Source: Pseudomonas asiatica (GTDB lineage: Bacteria > Pseudomonadota > Gammaproteobacteria > Pseudomonadales > Pseudomonadaceae). From it: a stretch of 64,000 nucleotides of DNA. Each line of letters starts with the position of its first letter. The stretch's first letter is position 1. Location: NCBI RefSeq assembly GCF_009932335.1, contig NZ_BLJF01000003.1:496001-560000 (forward strand). Reading direction: 5' to 3'. The position numbers and the translations under genes are program-made. The notes beneath the pieces are model-generated. The model was not told the origin of the DNA. It saw only the letters and a list, made by a program, of their open reading frames with translations, and did not search any database. Shown here piece after piece: positions 44,448 through 53,263 of this stretch.

Positions 44448-45959
44448 ATGTTTGGTTCCAACGACGACAAAAAAGCGCCAGCCGAGGCTGGTGAGAAGAA
44501 AGGCCTGTTCAGCTGGTTTCGCAAGAAGCCGCAGCAACCTGTGGCAACGGGCGTGCCCGCGAATGAACCCCCAGCCGTCGAGCAGCCTGCAGCCGCTCCG
44601 GTCGAAGGGGCTACCGCCGAAGCGCCACAGGCCCCTGAACCCGTTCAGGCCCCTGCGGCCCCACAGCTGACAGAACCGCAGCAGGTCGCCGCACCCGTCC
44701 AATCCCCAGTGGTCGAGGCCCCTGTCCCCGAACCGGTTGCTTCCCAGCCGTTGCAGGCCCCTGAACCCGAGCCGGTCGCTTCCCAGCCGCTGGTGGCACC
44801 TGCACCGCAGCCGGTCGCGTCGATGCCCTTGCAGGCGGCCCCGATCGAGGCGGCCCCGGTCGTCGAACCGGCCGCGCCGGTCAGCAACCTGGTGCTGCCG
44901 GTTGCTGAAGAGCCCGTGGCCCTGGTGCCGGATCTGGAGCCGAAAGCGCCGCCCGCCATCCCGGAACGCCCTGCACCAGAGCCTGTTGCCCCTGTGGCTG
45001 CAGCCCCGGTCGCCGTGCAGGCCGAACAGGCCAAGCCCGGCTTCTTCGCCCGCCTCAAGCAGGGCCTGTCGAAGACCAGCGCCAGCATCGGCGAGGGCAT
45101 GGCCAGCCTGTTCCTGGGCAAGAAAGTCATCGATGACGACCTGCTTGACGAAATCGAAACCCGACTGCTGACCGCCGACGTTGGCGTGGAAGCCACTTCC
45201 ACCATCGTCCAGAACCTGACCCAGAAGGTTGCCCGCAAGCAGCTGGCCGACGCCGATGCTCTGTACAAGTCGCTGCAGGAAGAACTGGCTGCGCTGCTGC
45301 GCCCGGTCGAGCAGCCGCTGGTGGTGCAGGCGCAGAACAAGCCCTATGTGATCCTGGTGGTCGGTGTGAACGGCGCCGGCAAGACCACCACCATCGGCAA
45401 ACTGGCCAAGAAGCTGCAGCTCGAAGGCAAGAAAGTGATGCTGGCTGCTGGCGACACCTTCCGTGCTGCTGCGGTCGAGCAACTGCAGGTGTGGGGCGAG
45501 CGTAACCAGATCCCGGTGATCGCCCAGCACACCGGCGCCGACTCCGCTTCGGTGATCTTCGATGCCGTACAGGCCGCCAAGGCCCGTGGCGTCGACGTGC
45601 TGATCGCCGACACCGCTGGCCGCCTGCACACCAAAGACAACCTGATGGAAGAGCTGAAGAAGGTCCGCCGGGTCATCGGAAAGCTCGACGCCGAGGCGCC
45701 GCACGAGGTGCTGCTGGTACTCGATGCGGGCACCGGCCAGAACGCCATCAGCCAGGCCAAGTACTTCAACCAGAGCGTCGAACTGACCGGCCTGGCCCTG
45801 ACCAAGCTGGACGGCACTGCCAAGGGCGGGGTGATCTTCGCCCTGGCCAAGCAGTTCAAGCTGCCGATCCGCTTCATCGGTGTCGGTGAAGGCATCGACG
45901 ACCTGCGTACCTTCGAAGCCGAGCCGTTCGTCAAGGCTCTGTTCGCCGAGCGAGACTGA
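44448..45959 (+). CDS. ftsY: Signal recognition particle receptor FtsY
   Basis: FtsY is the SRP receptor that brings ribosomes making membrane proteins to SecYEG. The 503-residue protein has a long acidic/Pro-Ala-rich N-terminal A domain (about 1-190), an N domain, and the G domain with VGVNGAGKTTTIGKLA (P-loop), DTFRAAAVEQL, DTAGRL and TKLDGTAKGG. The A domain carries three imperfect repeats of EPVASQPL (VPEPVASQPLQAP, EPEPVASQPLVAP, APQPVASMPLQAA). It is followed by ftsE after 2 bp, the classic ftsYEX order. Confidence 0.97.
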   Translation: MFGSNDDKKAPAEAGEKKGLFSWFRKKPQQPVATGVPANEPPAVEQPAAAPVEGATAEAPQAPEPVQAPAAPQLTEPQQVAAPVQSPVVEAPVPEPVASQPLQAPEPEPVASQPLVAPAPQPVASMPLQAAPIEAAPVVEPAAPVSNLVLPVAEEPVALVPDLEPKAPPAIPERPAPEPVAPVAAAPVAVQAEQAKPGFFARLKQGLSKTSASIGEGMASLFLGKKVIDDDLLDEIETRLLTADVGVEATSTIVQNLTQKVARKQLADADALYKSLQEELAALLRPVEQPLVVQAQNKPYVILVVGVNGAGKTTTIGKLAKKLQLEGKKVMLAAGDTFRAAAVEQLQVWGERNQIPVIAQHTGADSASVIFDAVQAAKARGVDVLIADTAGRLHTKDNLMEELKKVRRVIGKLDAEAPHEVLLVLDAGTGQNAISQAKYFNQSVELTGLALTKLDGTAKGGVIFALAKQFKLPIRFIGVGEGIDDLRTFEAEPFVKALFAERD

Positions 45960-45961
45960 AC

Positions 45962-46633
45962 ATGATCCGATTCGAACAGGTTGCCAAGCGCTATCCCAAT
46001 GGTCATGTGGGTTTGCATGAGCTGAGTTTCCGGGCGCGCCGGGGCGAATTCCTGTTCGTCACCGGCCACTCGGGCGCGGGCAAGAGCACCTTGCTGCGCC
46101 TGCTGCTGGCCATGGAGCGCCCGACCAGCGGCAAGCTGATGCTGGCCGGGCAGGACCTGGGCCAGATCAGCAACTCGCAGATCCCGTTCCTGCGTCGGCA
46201 GATCGGCGTGGTGTTCCAGAACCACCAGCTGTTGTTCGACCGCACGGTGTTCAACAACATCGCCTTGCCGCTGCAGATTCTCGGCCTGTCCAAGGCCGAG
46301 GTCGCCAAGCGCGTGGACTCGGCGCTGGAGCGAGTGTCGCTGGCCGACAAGGGCGAGCTGTTCCCGGCCGACCTGTCCACCGGGCAGCAGCAACGGGTGG
46401 GCATCGCCCGCGCCATCGTTCACCAGCCGGCCCTGCTGCTGGCCGACGAACCCACCGGTAACCTCGACCCGCGCCTGGCCGCGGAGATCATGGGGGTGTT
46501 CGAGGACATCAACCGCCTGGGTACCACGGTATTGATCGCCAGCCACGACCTGGCACTGATTGCGCGCATGCGCCACCGCATGCTGACCTTGCAGCGCGGC
46601 CGCTTGATCGGCGATGGGGAGGCCGGGCAATGA
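45962..46633 (+). CDS. ftsE: Cell division ATP-binding protein FtsE
   Basis: FtsE is the ATPase of the FtsEX complex, which controls peptidoglycan amidase activation at the septum. The 223-residue protein has Walker A GHSGAGKSTLLR, signature LSTGQQQRVGIARAI and Walker B LLLADEPTGNLD. It starts 2 bp after ftsY, and its stop overlaps the ftsX start (ATGA), so the three genes are coupled. Confidence 0.97.
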   Translation: MIRFEQVAKRYPNGHVGLHELSFRARRGEFLFVTGHSGAGKSTLLRLLLAMERPTSGKLMLAGQDLGQISNSQIPFLRRQIGVVFQNHQLLFDRTVFNNIALPLQILGLSKAEVAKRVDSALERVSLADKGELFPADLSTGQQQRVGIARAIVHQPALLLADEPTGNLDPRLAAEIMGVFEDINRLGTTVLIASHDLALIARMRHRMLTLQRGRLIGDGEAGQ

Positions 46634-47652
46634 GCACTACACGTACGCCGAAGGTTTCCGAGCGGGTTGCGCCGAAGCCGGCCGACCCGCAACCGGCGAA
46701 GAAAAAGCACGACGACGATGACGGCCCGGATTTCCGCACGCTGCTGCATGCCTGGCTGGAAAGCCACCGTGCCAGCATGGCCGACAGCCTGCGCCGGCTG
46801 GGCAAGCAGCCGATCGGCAGCTTCTTCACCTGCCTGGTGATGGCGGTGGCGCTGAGCATGCCCATGGGCCTGTCATTGCTGCTGAAGAACGTCGAGAAGC
46901 TTGGCGGCTCGTGGCAGCGCGCCGCACAGATCTCGCTATACCTCAAGCTCGATGCCGGTAGCCGCGAAGGCGAGGCGCTGCGCGACGAGATCAAGGGCAT
47001 GCCCGGCGTGGCCGACGCTCAGTATGTCAGCCGCGAGCAGGCGCTGGAGGAGTTCCAGCAACAGTCTGGCCTGGGCGAAGCCCTGCGTGAACTGCCTGAC
47101 AACCCGCTGCCCGGCGTAGTGGTGGTGACCCCGACCGAAGTCGACAAGCCGGCCCTGGAAGCCTTGCGTCAGCGCCTGTCGGAGCTGCCGCGGGTGGAGG
47201 TGGCGCAACTCGACCTGGTATGGGTCGAGCGCCTGGCGGCCATCCTCAAGCTGGGTGACCGCTTCGTCTTCGGCCTGGCCGTGATGCTGATTTCTGCCCT
47301 GCTGTTAGTAATCGGTAACACAATTCGTCTACATATTGAAAACCGCCGTACCGAGATCGAAGTGATCAAGCTGGTCGGTGGTACAGACGCCTACGTACGC
47401 CGGCCTTTCCTTTACATGGGCGCACTGTATGGCCTGGGTGCAGGGGTGATTGCTTGGGGTATTCTGGCGTTTGGCCTGAACTGGCTGAACGAGGCGGTGG
47501 TAGGGCTTTCCGGGCTGTACGGCAGCGACTTCGCCCTGGGTGGGGTGCCGGCGTCCGATGGTCTGTCGCTCTTGATCGGAGCGGTGCTGTTGGGGTATAT
47601 CGGTGCATGGATCGCAGTGGCTCGTCATCTGAACGAGCTGGCGCCGCGATAG
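46630..47652 (+). CDS. ftsX: Cell division protein FtsX
   Basis: FtsX is the membrane partner of FtsE. The 340-residue protein has a charged cytosolic N-terminus (PADPQPAKKKHDDDDGPDF), a first membrane helix near residues 70-92, the extracytoplasmic domain (EALRDEIKGMPGVADAQYVS), and three further helices toward the C-terminus with the conserved IENRRTEIEVIKLVGGTD between them. Start overlaps ftsE by 4 nt. Confidence 0.96.
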   Translation: MSTTRTPKVSERVAPKPADPQPAKKKHDDDDGPDFRTLLHAWLESHRASMADSLRRLGKQPIGSFFTCLVMAVALSMPMGLSLLLKNVEKLGGSWQRAAQISLYLKLDAGSREGEALRDEIKGMPGVADAQYVSREQALEEFQQQSGLGEALRELPDNPLPGVVVVTPTEVDKPALEALRQRLSELPRVEVAQLDLVWVERLAAILKLGDRFVFGLAVMLISALLLVIGNTIRLHIENRRTEIEVIKLVGGTDAYVRRPFLYMGALYGLGAGVIAWGILAFGLNWLNEAVVGLSGLYGSDFALGGVPASDGLSLLIGAVLLGYIGAWIAVARHLNELAPR

Positions 47653-47668
47653 TTTTTACGTGCCAGCA

Positions 47669-47715
47669 TTGACAAATTATTCACCATGGAACTTGTACCG
47701 TCGTTCCAGGTCAAT
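47669..47715 (+). promoter_or_regulatory. rpoH promoter region with an AlgU/RpoE-type site
   Basis: GAACTT (47689-47694), a 16-nt spacer and TCAAT (47711-47715) match the envelope-stress sigma (RpoE/AlgU) pattern GAACTT-N16-TCxxA in the first hexamer and spacing. It lies about 50 bp before the rpoH ATG. A perfect sigma-70 -35 TTGACA (47669-47674) lies just upstream, with a poor -10. Stress-sigma control of rpoH is known in related bacteria. Confidence 0.6.
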
Positions 47716-47763
47716 GTTGGCAGCGCCCACAAGGCGCAAGTTCTGTAAGTCGGAGGTTCTTGA

Positions 47764-48618
47764 ATGACCACATCGTTGCAACCTGCCTATGCCCTGGTAC
47801 CTGGTGCAAACCTGGAAGCCTACGTGCACACGGTCAACAGCATCCCGCTGCTGACTGTCGAGCAGGAGCGTGATCTGGGCGAGCGTCTCTATTATGAGCA
47901 GGATGTCGAGGCCGCTCGTCAAATGGTGATGGCCCACCTGCGTTTCGTCGTACATATCGCCCGTAGCTATGCCGGCTACGGGCTGGCCCAGGCCGACCTG
48001 ATCCAGGAAGGCAACGTCGGCCTGATGAAAGCCGTCAAGCGCTTCAACCCGGAAATGGGCGTGCGCCTGGTGTCGTTCGCCGTGCACTGGATCAAGGCAG
48101 AGATCCACGAGTTCATCCTGCGCAACTGGCGCATCGTCAAGGTGGCCACCACCAAGGCCCAGCGCAAGCTGTTCTTCAACCTGCGCAGCCAGAAGAAGCG
48201 TCTGGCCTGGCTGAACAATGACGAAGTGCACCGCGTGGCGGAAAGCCTGGGCGTGGAGCCGCGTGAAGTGCGCGAGATGGAAAGCCGCCTCAGCGGCCAG
48301 GACATGGCGTTCGACCCGGCAGCGGAAGCTGACGACGACAGTGCCTTCCAGTCGCCTGCGCATTACCTGGAAGACCACCGTTACGACCCGGCAGTGCAGC
48401 TGGAGGATGCCGACTGGAGCGACAACTCCACCAGCAACCTGCACGAAGCACTGCAAGGGCTGGACGAGCGTAGCCGCGACATTCTCTACCAGCGCTGGTT
48501 GGCGGAAGAGAAGGCCACGTTGCATGAGCTGGCGGACAAGTACAGCGTTTCGGCTGAGCGGATTCGCCAGCTGGAGAAGAATGCGATGAACAAGGTCAAG
48601 GCGCTGATCGCGGTCTGA
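47764..48618 (+). CDS. rpoH: RNA polymerase heat-shock sigma factor RpoH
   Basis: Sigma-32 directs transcription of chaperone and protease genes on heat shock. The 284-residue protein has region 2 ([38 protein letters not shown]), the RpoH box region ([15 protein letters not shown]) that is contacted by regulators, and the region 4 helix-turn-helix ([20 protein letters not shown]). CGGAGG precedes the ATG. Its terminator now abuts an insertion sequence. Confidence 0.98.
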   Translation: MTTSLQPAYALVPGANLEAYVHTVNSIPLLTVEQERDLGERLYYEQDVEAARQMVMAHLRFVVHIARSYAGYGLAQADLIQEGNVGLMKAVKRFNPEMGVRLVSFAVHWIKAEIHEFILRNWRIVKVATTKAQRKLFFNLRSQKKRLAWLNNDEVHRVAESLGVEPREVREMESRLSGQDMAFDPAAEADDDSAFQSPAHYLEDHRYDPAVQLEDADWSDNSTSNLHEALQGLDERSRDILYQRWLAEEKATLHELADKYSVSAERIRQLEKNAMNKVKALIAV

Positions 48619-48640
48619 TCGAGTCCTGGCTGCAAGGAAA

Positions 48641-48676
48641 AGCCGCTGGCCCGCATAGGGTGAGCGGCTTTTTTTT
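48641..48676 (+). terminator. rpoH intrinsic terminator, T-tract used as IS target
   Basis: Stem AGCCGCT (48641-48647) / AGCGGCT (48663-48669) with a 15-nt loop is followed by eight T's (48669-48676). The IS begins at the next base. Because the target duplication regenerated the T8 run, the terminator still looks functional. Confidence 0.9.
48669..48676. repeat. Left target-site duplication (T8)
   Basis: TTTTTTTT directly before the left end of the IS, matched by TTTTTTTT at 49982-49989 directly after the right end. Eight bases is the usual duplication length for ISL3 elements. With a homopolymer target the exact count relies on where the terminal repeats are placed. Confidence 0.85.
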
Positions 48677-48701
48677 GGTTCTTCGCGGAGTCTGGGGGAA
48701 G
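48677..48701 (+). repeat. IS left inverted repeat
   Basis: The 25-bp left end, starting GGTTC and ending GGGGAAG. It pairs with 49957-49981 at about 18 of 25 positions, with the strongest identity at both ends of the repeat. Confidence 0.85.
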
Positions 48702-48775
48702 AGCGAGTTGACAGTCAGGGAAGCAGGTAAATTGGCAGTCGCCAAACACACCCTTCACCTGTCCCTGCTGTCGCC

Positions 48776-49978
48776 GTGCATCCTATTGATCTTGCCGCTT
48801 TCTGGCCAGGCTACGACGCCGTTACCTGTCGCCCATCTACCGATAACACCCTCCTCATTGAGCTTGAACCTCAAGCCGGCTCTCTTCCTAAGTGCGGGCG
48901 TTGTGGCCAGTTCAGCCCGTTGATTCACGATCGCCGGATTCGTCTGGTGCGTGATCGTGATCTGTTCGATCAGCGCGTCCTGCTTCAACTACCAGTGCGC
49001 CGAGTCGATTGCCTGAGTTGTGGGCGGGTGACCGAGCGGATCGACTGGTTGGAGCCAGCATCTCGGCTGACCCAGCGGTTACGGATATGGCTCGAAAGCT
49101 TGCTGCGGCTGCTGCCGATCAGCCACGTCAGCCAGCTCACCGGCCTGCATTGGCACACCCTCAAAACGCTCGATAAACGACGCCTTCAAGCCGAGGTAGG
49201 CAACTTCGATTCAACCGGTGTCCGCCGCCTGGTGATGGACGAGTTCGCCCTGCACAAAGGGCATCGCTATGCCACGGTCATCATGGATGCCGAGCGAACG
49301 CGGGTATTGTGGGTCGGCCACGGCAACAGCCGCGAGGCGGTCCGCCCGTTCTTTGAATTGCTCGGCAAGCACTGCCAGCAGATAGAGGCGGTGGCCATGG
49401 ACATGAACACGGCTTTTGATTTGGAGGTGAAGAAGCATTGCCCGCAAGCCGAAGTGGTGTACGACCTGTTTCACGTCGTCGCGCGCTACGGTCGGGATGT
49501 GATCGACCGTATCCGGGTTGACCAGGCCAACCTCCTGCGCGAAGACAAGCCGGCACGAAAGGCGGTCAAGCAAAGCCGCTGGCTGCTGCTGCGCAATCGC
49601 AACAACCTGAAGGACGGACAAGCCGTGCAGCTTCAAGAACTACTCGCGGCCAACCAGCCGCTGGCTACGGTCTATGTCCTCAAGGATGCGCTGAAGGATG
49701 TCTGGTTCGCCCCCAGCGTACGAGAGGGCTGGCGCCGCTGGCGAACCTGGTTGCGGCACGCCCGGGACAGCGGCCTCGCGCCGCTACAGCGCTTCGCTCG
49801 CAACCTGCGCAAATACGCCCGAGGCATCCTCGCCAGTGCCAACTTCCATATGCATACCAGCGTCCTTGAGGGCGTCAACAACCGCATCAAGGTGATCAAG
49901 CGTATGGCCTATGGTTTTCGGGACTCGGAATACTTTTTCCTGAAAATCAAGGCTGCCTTCCCCGGGAAAGCGCGATGA
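48776..49978 (+). CDS. ISL3-family transposase
   Basis: A 400-residue DDE transposase. The N-terminal zinc ribbon is CGRCG with CLSCGR about 40 residues later. A helix-turn-helix region follows (ISHVSQLTGLHWHTLKTLDK). The catalytic core has Asp in LVMDEFALHKGHRYATVI, Asp in VAMDMNTAF, and Glu in SVLEGVNNRIKVIKRMAYGF. Its stop codon lies within the right inverted repeat, as is common in compact IS. I see no frameshift or internal stop. Confidence 0.94.
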   Translation: MHPIDLAAFWPGYDAVTCRPSTDNTLLIELEPQAGSLPKCGRCGQFSPLIHDRRIRLVRDRDLFDQRVLLQLPVRRVDCLSCGRVTERIDWLEPASRLTQRLRIWLESLLRLLPISHVSQLTGLHWHTLKTLDKRRLQAEVGNFDSTGVRRLVMDEFALHKGHRYATVIMDAERTRVLWVGHGNSREAVRPFFELLGKHCQQIEAVAMDMNTAFDLEVKKHCPQAEVVYDLFHVVARYGRDVIDRIRVDQANLLREDKPARKAVKQSRWLLLRNRNNLKDGQAVQLQELLAANQPLATVYVLKDALKDVWFAPSVREGWRRWRTWLRHARDSGLAPLQRFARNLRKYARGILASANFHMHTSVLEGVNNRIKVIKRMAYGFRDSEYFFLKIKAAFPGKAR

Positions 49979-49981
49979 ACC
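49957..49981 (-). repeat. IS right inverted repeat
   Basis: The 25-bp right end, the complement of which begins GGTTCATCGCGC and ends GGGGAAG. It includes the transposase stop codon. Confidence 0.85.
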
Positions 49982-49989
49982 TTTTTTTT
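49982..49989. repeat. Right target-site duplication (T8)
   Basis: Eight T's directly after the IS, matching 48669-48676. Confidence 0.85.
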
Positions 49990-50003
49990 GGCCGGGGGAT
50001 TTT

Positions 50004-50106
50004 GGGGCCGCTTTGCGGCCCTTTCGCGACACAAGGCCGCTCCTACAAGAGACAGCGATCCCCTGTAGGAGCGGCCTTGTGTCGCGATGGGCTGCGCAGC
50101 AGCCCC
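50004..50106. repeat. REP pair 11 (GTAGGAGC type, inverted)
   Basis: Inverted cores with mini-hairpins GGGCCGC-AAA-GCGGCCC and GGGCTGC-GCA-GCAGCCC, between the IS and the mtgA stop. Before the IS arrived it would have lain directly downstream of the rpoH terminator, between convergent rpoH and mtgA. Confidence 0.9.
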
Positions 50107-50113
50107 AAAAGGC

Positions 50114-50824
50114 TCAAAGTTTGCGCGAAGTGTCGAGCTGCATCAGGTAGCTGGGCCCACCCAACTGGCTCATCTGCCGGCGAATCCAGCCGGCACGGCT
50201 GGCCACATAGGCGCTCGGCCGGCTGGCGCTCCACTTGATCGGGCTCGGCAGCACCGCCGCCAGCTGCGCCGCCTGCTGGCGGCTAAGCCGGCTGGCATCG
50301 ACGCCAAAGTGGTAGCGCGCTGCCGCCTGGGCGCCAAACACACCTTTGCCCCATTCGGCACTGTTCAGGTAGACCTCGAGAATCCGCTCCTTCGACCAGA
50401 ACAGCTCGATCAACGCGGTGAACCAGGCCTCCAGGCCTTTGCGGAACCAGCTGCGCCCGGACCACAGGAACAGGTTCTTGGCCACCTGCTGGGTCAGGGT
50501 GCTGGCACCGCGAATGCTGCCGCCGCGCTCGTTGTAGGCCAGCGCTGCCTGGATGGCCGGGATGTCGAAGCCCCAGTGGTTGGCGAACTTCTGGTCCTCG
50601 CCGGCAATGACCGCGACCTTGAGGTCGTCGGAGATGTTCTCCCACGGCTCCCAGTCGCGCTGCAGGTCGATCGGCTCGCCATTCACCCAGGACTGCACCT
50701 TGCGCTCCACCATCAGCGCCGTACCGGGTGGTGGGACCCAGCGGAACACCAGTACCAGCACAATGCTGCCGGCAGCGAACCAGAGCAGGGCGCGAGAGAG
50801 GCGGCGGAGAAGGGTTGGCAGCAT
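50114..50824 (-). CDS. mtgA: Monofunctional biosynthetic peptidoglycan transglycosylase
   Basis: MtgA polymerises lipid II into glycan strands without a transpeptidase domain. The 236-residue protein has one N-terminal membrane helix (LWFAAGSIVLVLVFRW) and the GT51 motifs: GEDQKFANHWGFD with the catalytic Glu, GGSIRGASTLTQQVAKNLFL, KERILEVYLNSAEWG and AARYHFG. ATG 50824 places the helix at the N-terminus; the frame to 50932 overlaps the divergent DUF423 gene and is unlikely. Confidence 0.95.
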   Translation of the reverse strand: MLPTLLRRLSRALLWFAAGSIVLVLVFRWVPPPGTALMVERKVQSWVNGEPIDLQRDWEPWENISDDLKVAVIAGEDQKFANHWGFDIPAIQAALAYNERGGSIRGASTLTQQVAKNLFLWSGRSWFRKGLEAWFTALIELFWSKERILEVYLNSAEWGKGVFGAQAAARYHFGVDASRLSRQQAAQLAAVLPSPIKWSASRPSAYVASRAGWIRRQMSQLGGPSYLMQLDTSRKL

Positions 50825-50888
50825 GGCGATGGCTTGGCCGTACGGGTGGAAGGGGCCATTATACAGACCCGATCCAAGGAGTCGTCCC

Positions 50889-51260
50889 ATGCTTCGCAGC
50901 TTCCTGATGCTTGCCGCCTTTTTCGGCTTCACCGGTGTCGCCCTGGGCGCTTTCGCCGCCCATGGCCTGAAAAGCCGGCTGACGGCCGACTATCTGGCGA
51001 TCTTCCAGACTGGTGTGACATACCAGTTGGTGCATGCCTTGGCGATCTTCGCTGTCGCCGTGCTCTCGGTGCACCTGCCAGGGCGCCTGGTCGGCTGGGC
51101 TGGCGGCCTGTTTGCCGTGGGGATAGTGCTGTTCTCCGGTAGCCTGTACCTGCTGACCCTCAGCGGCCTGGGCAAGCTCGGCATCATCACCCCGATTGGT
51201 GGCCTGTGCTTCCTCGCCGGCTGGCTGTGCCTGGGCCTGGCAGCCTGGCGGCTCGGTTGA
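50889..51260 (+). CDS. DUF423 (YgdD-like) membrane protein
   Basis: A 123-residue protein with four hydrophobic segments and the DUF423 signature GALGAFAAHGLKS-type sequence (here VALGAFAAHGLKSRL) near the N-terminus, then YQLVHALAIFAV and FSGSLYLLTLSG. The function is unknown. ATG 50889 follows AAGGAG; the longer open frame from 50553 is antisense to mtgA and rejected. About 100 bp separate it from thiS. Confidence 0.9.
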   Translation: MLRSFLMLAAFFGFTGVALGAFAAHGLKSRLTADYLAIFQTGVTYQLVHALAIFAVAVLSVHLPGRLVGWAGGLFAVGIVLFSGSLYLLTLSGLGKLGIITPIGGLCFLAGWLCLGLAAWRLG

Positions 51261-51363
51261 CCGGGTGGTCCACAATCACGACTAATGGTGTGCAGCGCCC
51301 TTGGGTTGCAGGGCGGTTCAGCGCTAGAATGCGGGCCCCCAAAGAACAATGGTGGCCGTGCGC

Positions 51364-51564
51364 ATGCGCATTCAACTGAACGGTGAACCTTACGAATTGC
51401 CCGCTGGCGAAAGTGTCGCGGCCCTGCTGGCCCGCCTGGAGCTGACCGGGCGCCGCGTCGCGGTGGAACTGAACCTGGATATCGTGCCGCGTAGCCAGCA
51501 CGACAGCACGCTGTTGAACGACGGCGATCAGGTCGAGGTGGTCCACGCCATCGGTGGCGGCTGA
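51364..51564 (+). CDS. thiS: Sulfur carrier protein ThiS
   Basis: A 66-residue ubiquitin-like sulfur carrier ending in the required Gly-Gly (HAIGGG). Its thiocarboxylate gives sulfur to ThiG for the thiazole ring of thiamine. ATG 51364 ([12 protein letters not shown]) gives the normal length; an in-frame ATG 15 bp earlier is less likely. thiG follows after 53 bp. I see no thiamine-pyrophosphate riboswitch upstream. Confidence 0.95.
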   Translation: MRIQLNGEPYELPAGESVAALLARLELTGRRVAVELNLDIVPRSQHDSTLLNDGDQVEVVHAIGGG

Positions 51565-51617
51565 TTCTGGCCGGCGATTCACCTGCAAGCCCAGCAACCT
51601 TTTCCCGAGGAACAACC

Positions 51618-52412
51618 ATGAGCAACGTTCGTAGCGACAAGCCCTTCACCCTAGCCGGGCGTACTTTCCAGTCGCGCCTGCTGGTCGGTACCGGCAAGTA
51701 CCGTGACATGGAAGAAACCCGCCTGGCCATCGAAGCCTCGGGTGCCGAAATCGTCACCGTAGCCGTGCGCCGCACCAACATTGGCCAGAACCCGGGCGAG
51801 CCGAACCTGCTCGATGTGCTGCCTCCGGACCGCTATACCATCCTGCCGAACACCGCTGGCTGCTACGACGCGGTCGAAGCCGTGCGCACCTGCCGCCTGG
51901 CCCGCGAACTGCTGGATGGCCACAACCTGGTCAAGCTGGAAGTACTGGCCGACCAGAAAACCCTGTTCCCCAATGTGATCGAAACCCTCAAGGCCGCCGA
52001 AGTGTTGGTCAAAGACGGTTTCGATGTGATGGTCTACACCAGCGATGATCCGATCATCGCCCGCCAGTTGGCCGAAGTCGGCTGCATTGCGGTCATGCCG
52101 CTGGCTGGCCTGATCGGTACCGGCCTGGGTATCTGCAACCCCTACAACCTGCAGATCATCCTGGAAGAGTCCAAGGTGCCGGTGCTGGTGGATGCTGGTG
52201 TGGGTACTGCGTCCGACGCCACCATCGCCATGGAAATGGGCTGCGAAGCTGTGCTGATGAACTCGGCCATCGCCCACGCCCAGCAGCCGGTGCTGATGGC
52301 CGAGGCCATGAAGCACGCCATCGTCGCCGGTCGCATGGCCTACCTGGCCGGCCGTATGCCGAAGAAACTCTATGCCAGCGCCTCTTCGCCGCTGGATGGT
52401 CTGATCAAGTAA
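51618..52412 (+). CDS. thiG: Thiazole synthase
   Basis: ThiG forms the thiazole phosphate from deoxyxylulose phosphate, dehydroglycine and ThiS thiocarboxylate. The 264-residue TIM-barrel protein has [19 protein letters not shown], the Schiff-base Lys in LVKLEVL, and the phosphate loops [12 protein letters not shown] and [10 protein letters not shown]. Length is normal. It follows thiS and precedes trmB by 9 bp, the order common in pseudomonads. Confidence 0.97.
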   Translation: MSNVRSDKPFTLAGRTFQSRLLVGTGKYRDMEETRLAIEASGAEIVTVAVRRTNIGQNPGEPNLLDVLPPDRYTILPNTAGCYDAVEAVRTCRLARELLDGHNLVKLEVLADQKTLFPNVIETLKAAEVLVKDGFDVMVYTSDDPIIARQLAEVGCIAVMPLAGLIGTGLGICNPYNLQIILEESKVPVLVDAGVGTASDATIAMEMGCEAVLMNSAIAHAQQPVLMAEAMKHAIVAGRMAYLAGRMPKKLYASASSPLDGLIK

Positions 52413-52421
52413 GAGCCCCTG

Positions 52422-53144
52422 ATGACTGAATCGCACGATACGCCGATCACCCCCGACGGCGAAGCCCGCCCGCACCGCCGCATCAAGAGTTTCGTGATGC
52501 GCGCCGGGCGCATGACCGAAGGCCAGCAACGTGGCCTGGAGCAGGGCGGCCCGCTGTACATCCTGCCGCTGGCCGACAGCCCGGTGGACTACGACCAGGT
52601 GTTCGGCCGCTCGGCGCCGCGCACCCTGGAGATCGGCTTCGGCATGGGCCATTCCCTGCTGGAAATGGCTGCTGCCGCGCCTGAACAGGACTTCATTGGT
52701 GTGGAAGTACACCGCCCGGGTGTTGGTGCGCTGCTCAACGGCGTGCTGACCCAGGGCCTGAAAAACCTGCGGGTATATGACTGCGATGCCATCGAAGTGC
52801 TGAACCGCTGCGTGGCGGACAACAGCCTCGACCGCCTGATGCTGTTCTTCCCCGACCCATGGCACAAGGCGCGCCACCACAAGCGCCGCATCGTCCAGCT
52901 GGAGTTCGCTGAACTGGTACGGCGCAAGCTCAAGCCCGGTGGCGTGTTCCACATGGCCACCGACTGGGAACCGTATGCCGAGTACATGCTGGAAGTGATG
53001 AGCGCTGCCCCGGGCTATCGCAACCGTGCGGCCGACGGTACTTACGTGCCACGGCCGGAAGAACGCCCGATCACCAAGTTCGAGCGCCGCGGCGAGCGGC
53101 TGGGGCATGGGGTTTGGGATTTGAAGTTCGAGAAGGTGGATTGA
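52422..53144 (+). CDS. trmB: tRNA (guanine-N7)-methyltransferase TrmB
   Basis: TrmB makes m7G46 in tRNA using SAM. The 240-residue protein has an N-terminal extension ([20 protein letters not shown]), the SAM loop [27 protein letters not shown], and the catalytic [20 protein letters not shown]. The last gene of the thiS-thiG-trmB run, it ends 56 bp before a strong terminator. Confidence 0.96.
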   Translation: MTESHDTPITPDGEARPHRRIKSFVMRAGRMTEGQQRGLEQGGPLYILPLADSPVDYDQVFGRSAPRTLEIGFGMGHSLLEMAAAAPEQDFIGVEVHRPGVGALLNGVLTQGLKNLRVYDCDAIEVLNRCVADNSLDRLMLFFPDPWHKARHHKRRIVQLEFAELVRRKLKPGGVFHMATDWEPYAEYMLEVMSAAPGYRNRAADGTYVPRPEERPITKFERRGERLGHGVWDLKFEKVD

Positions 53145-53200
53145 CCGGCTGATACGGCCTTTCGATTTGCCGATGCCTGCAGAAATGCAGGCGAAAAAAA

Positions 53201-53225
53201 ACCGCCTTTGAAAGGGCGGTTTTTT
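53201..53225 (+). terminator. Intrinsic terminator after trmB
   Basis: Stem ACCGCC / GGCGGT (53201-53206 with 53215-53220) is preceded by A8 and followed by T6, so it works on either strand. A small accessory hairpin (CCTGCAGAAATGCAGG) lies just upstream. It closes the thiSG-trmB unit. Confidence 0.92.
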
Positions 53226-53263
53226 ATGTGAGCAACAGGACTGAGTATCCTTCGCTCTGAGGT

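Larger units (their letters stand above)
48677..49981 (+). mobile_element. ISL3-family insertion sequence, 1305 bp, apparently intact
   Basis: The element is bounded by imperfect 25-bp inverted repeats: GGTTCTTCGCGGAGTCTGGG at the left and the complement GGTTCATCGCGCTTTCCCGG at the right, both continuing GGAAG and matching at about 18 of 25 positions. It carries one transposase gene and is flanked by 8-bp T8 duplications. It separates rpoH from a REP pair and mtgA, which would otherwise be neighbours. With a full-length transposase and intact duplication, the insertion looks recent. Confidence 0.93.

Noticed and set aside
48619..50113. Composite transposon or wider genomic island around the IS
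   Set aside because: Only one IS copy is present and both sides are conserved core genes (rpoH and mtgA), with T8 duplications directly at its ends.
51261..51363. Thiamine-pyrophosphate riboswitch before thiS
   Set aside because: Only about 100 bp are available and the conserved CUGAGA and related boxes are not seen.
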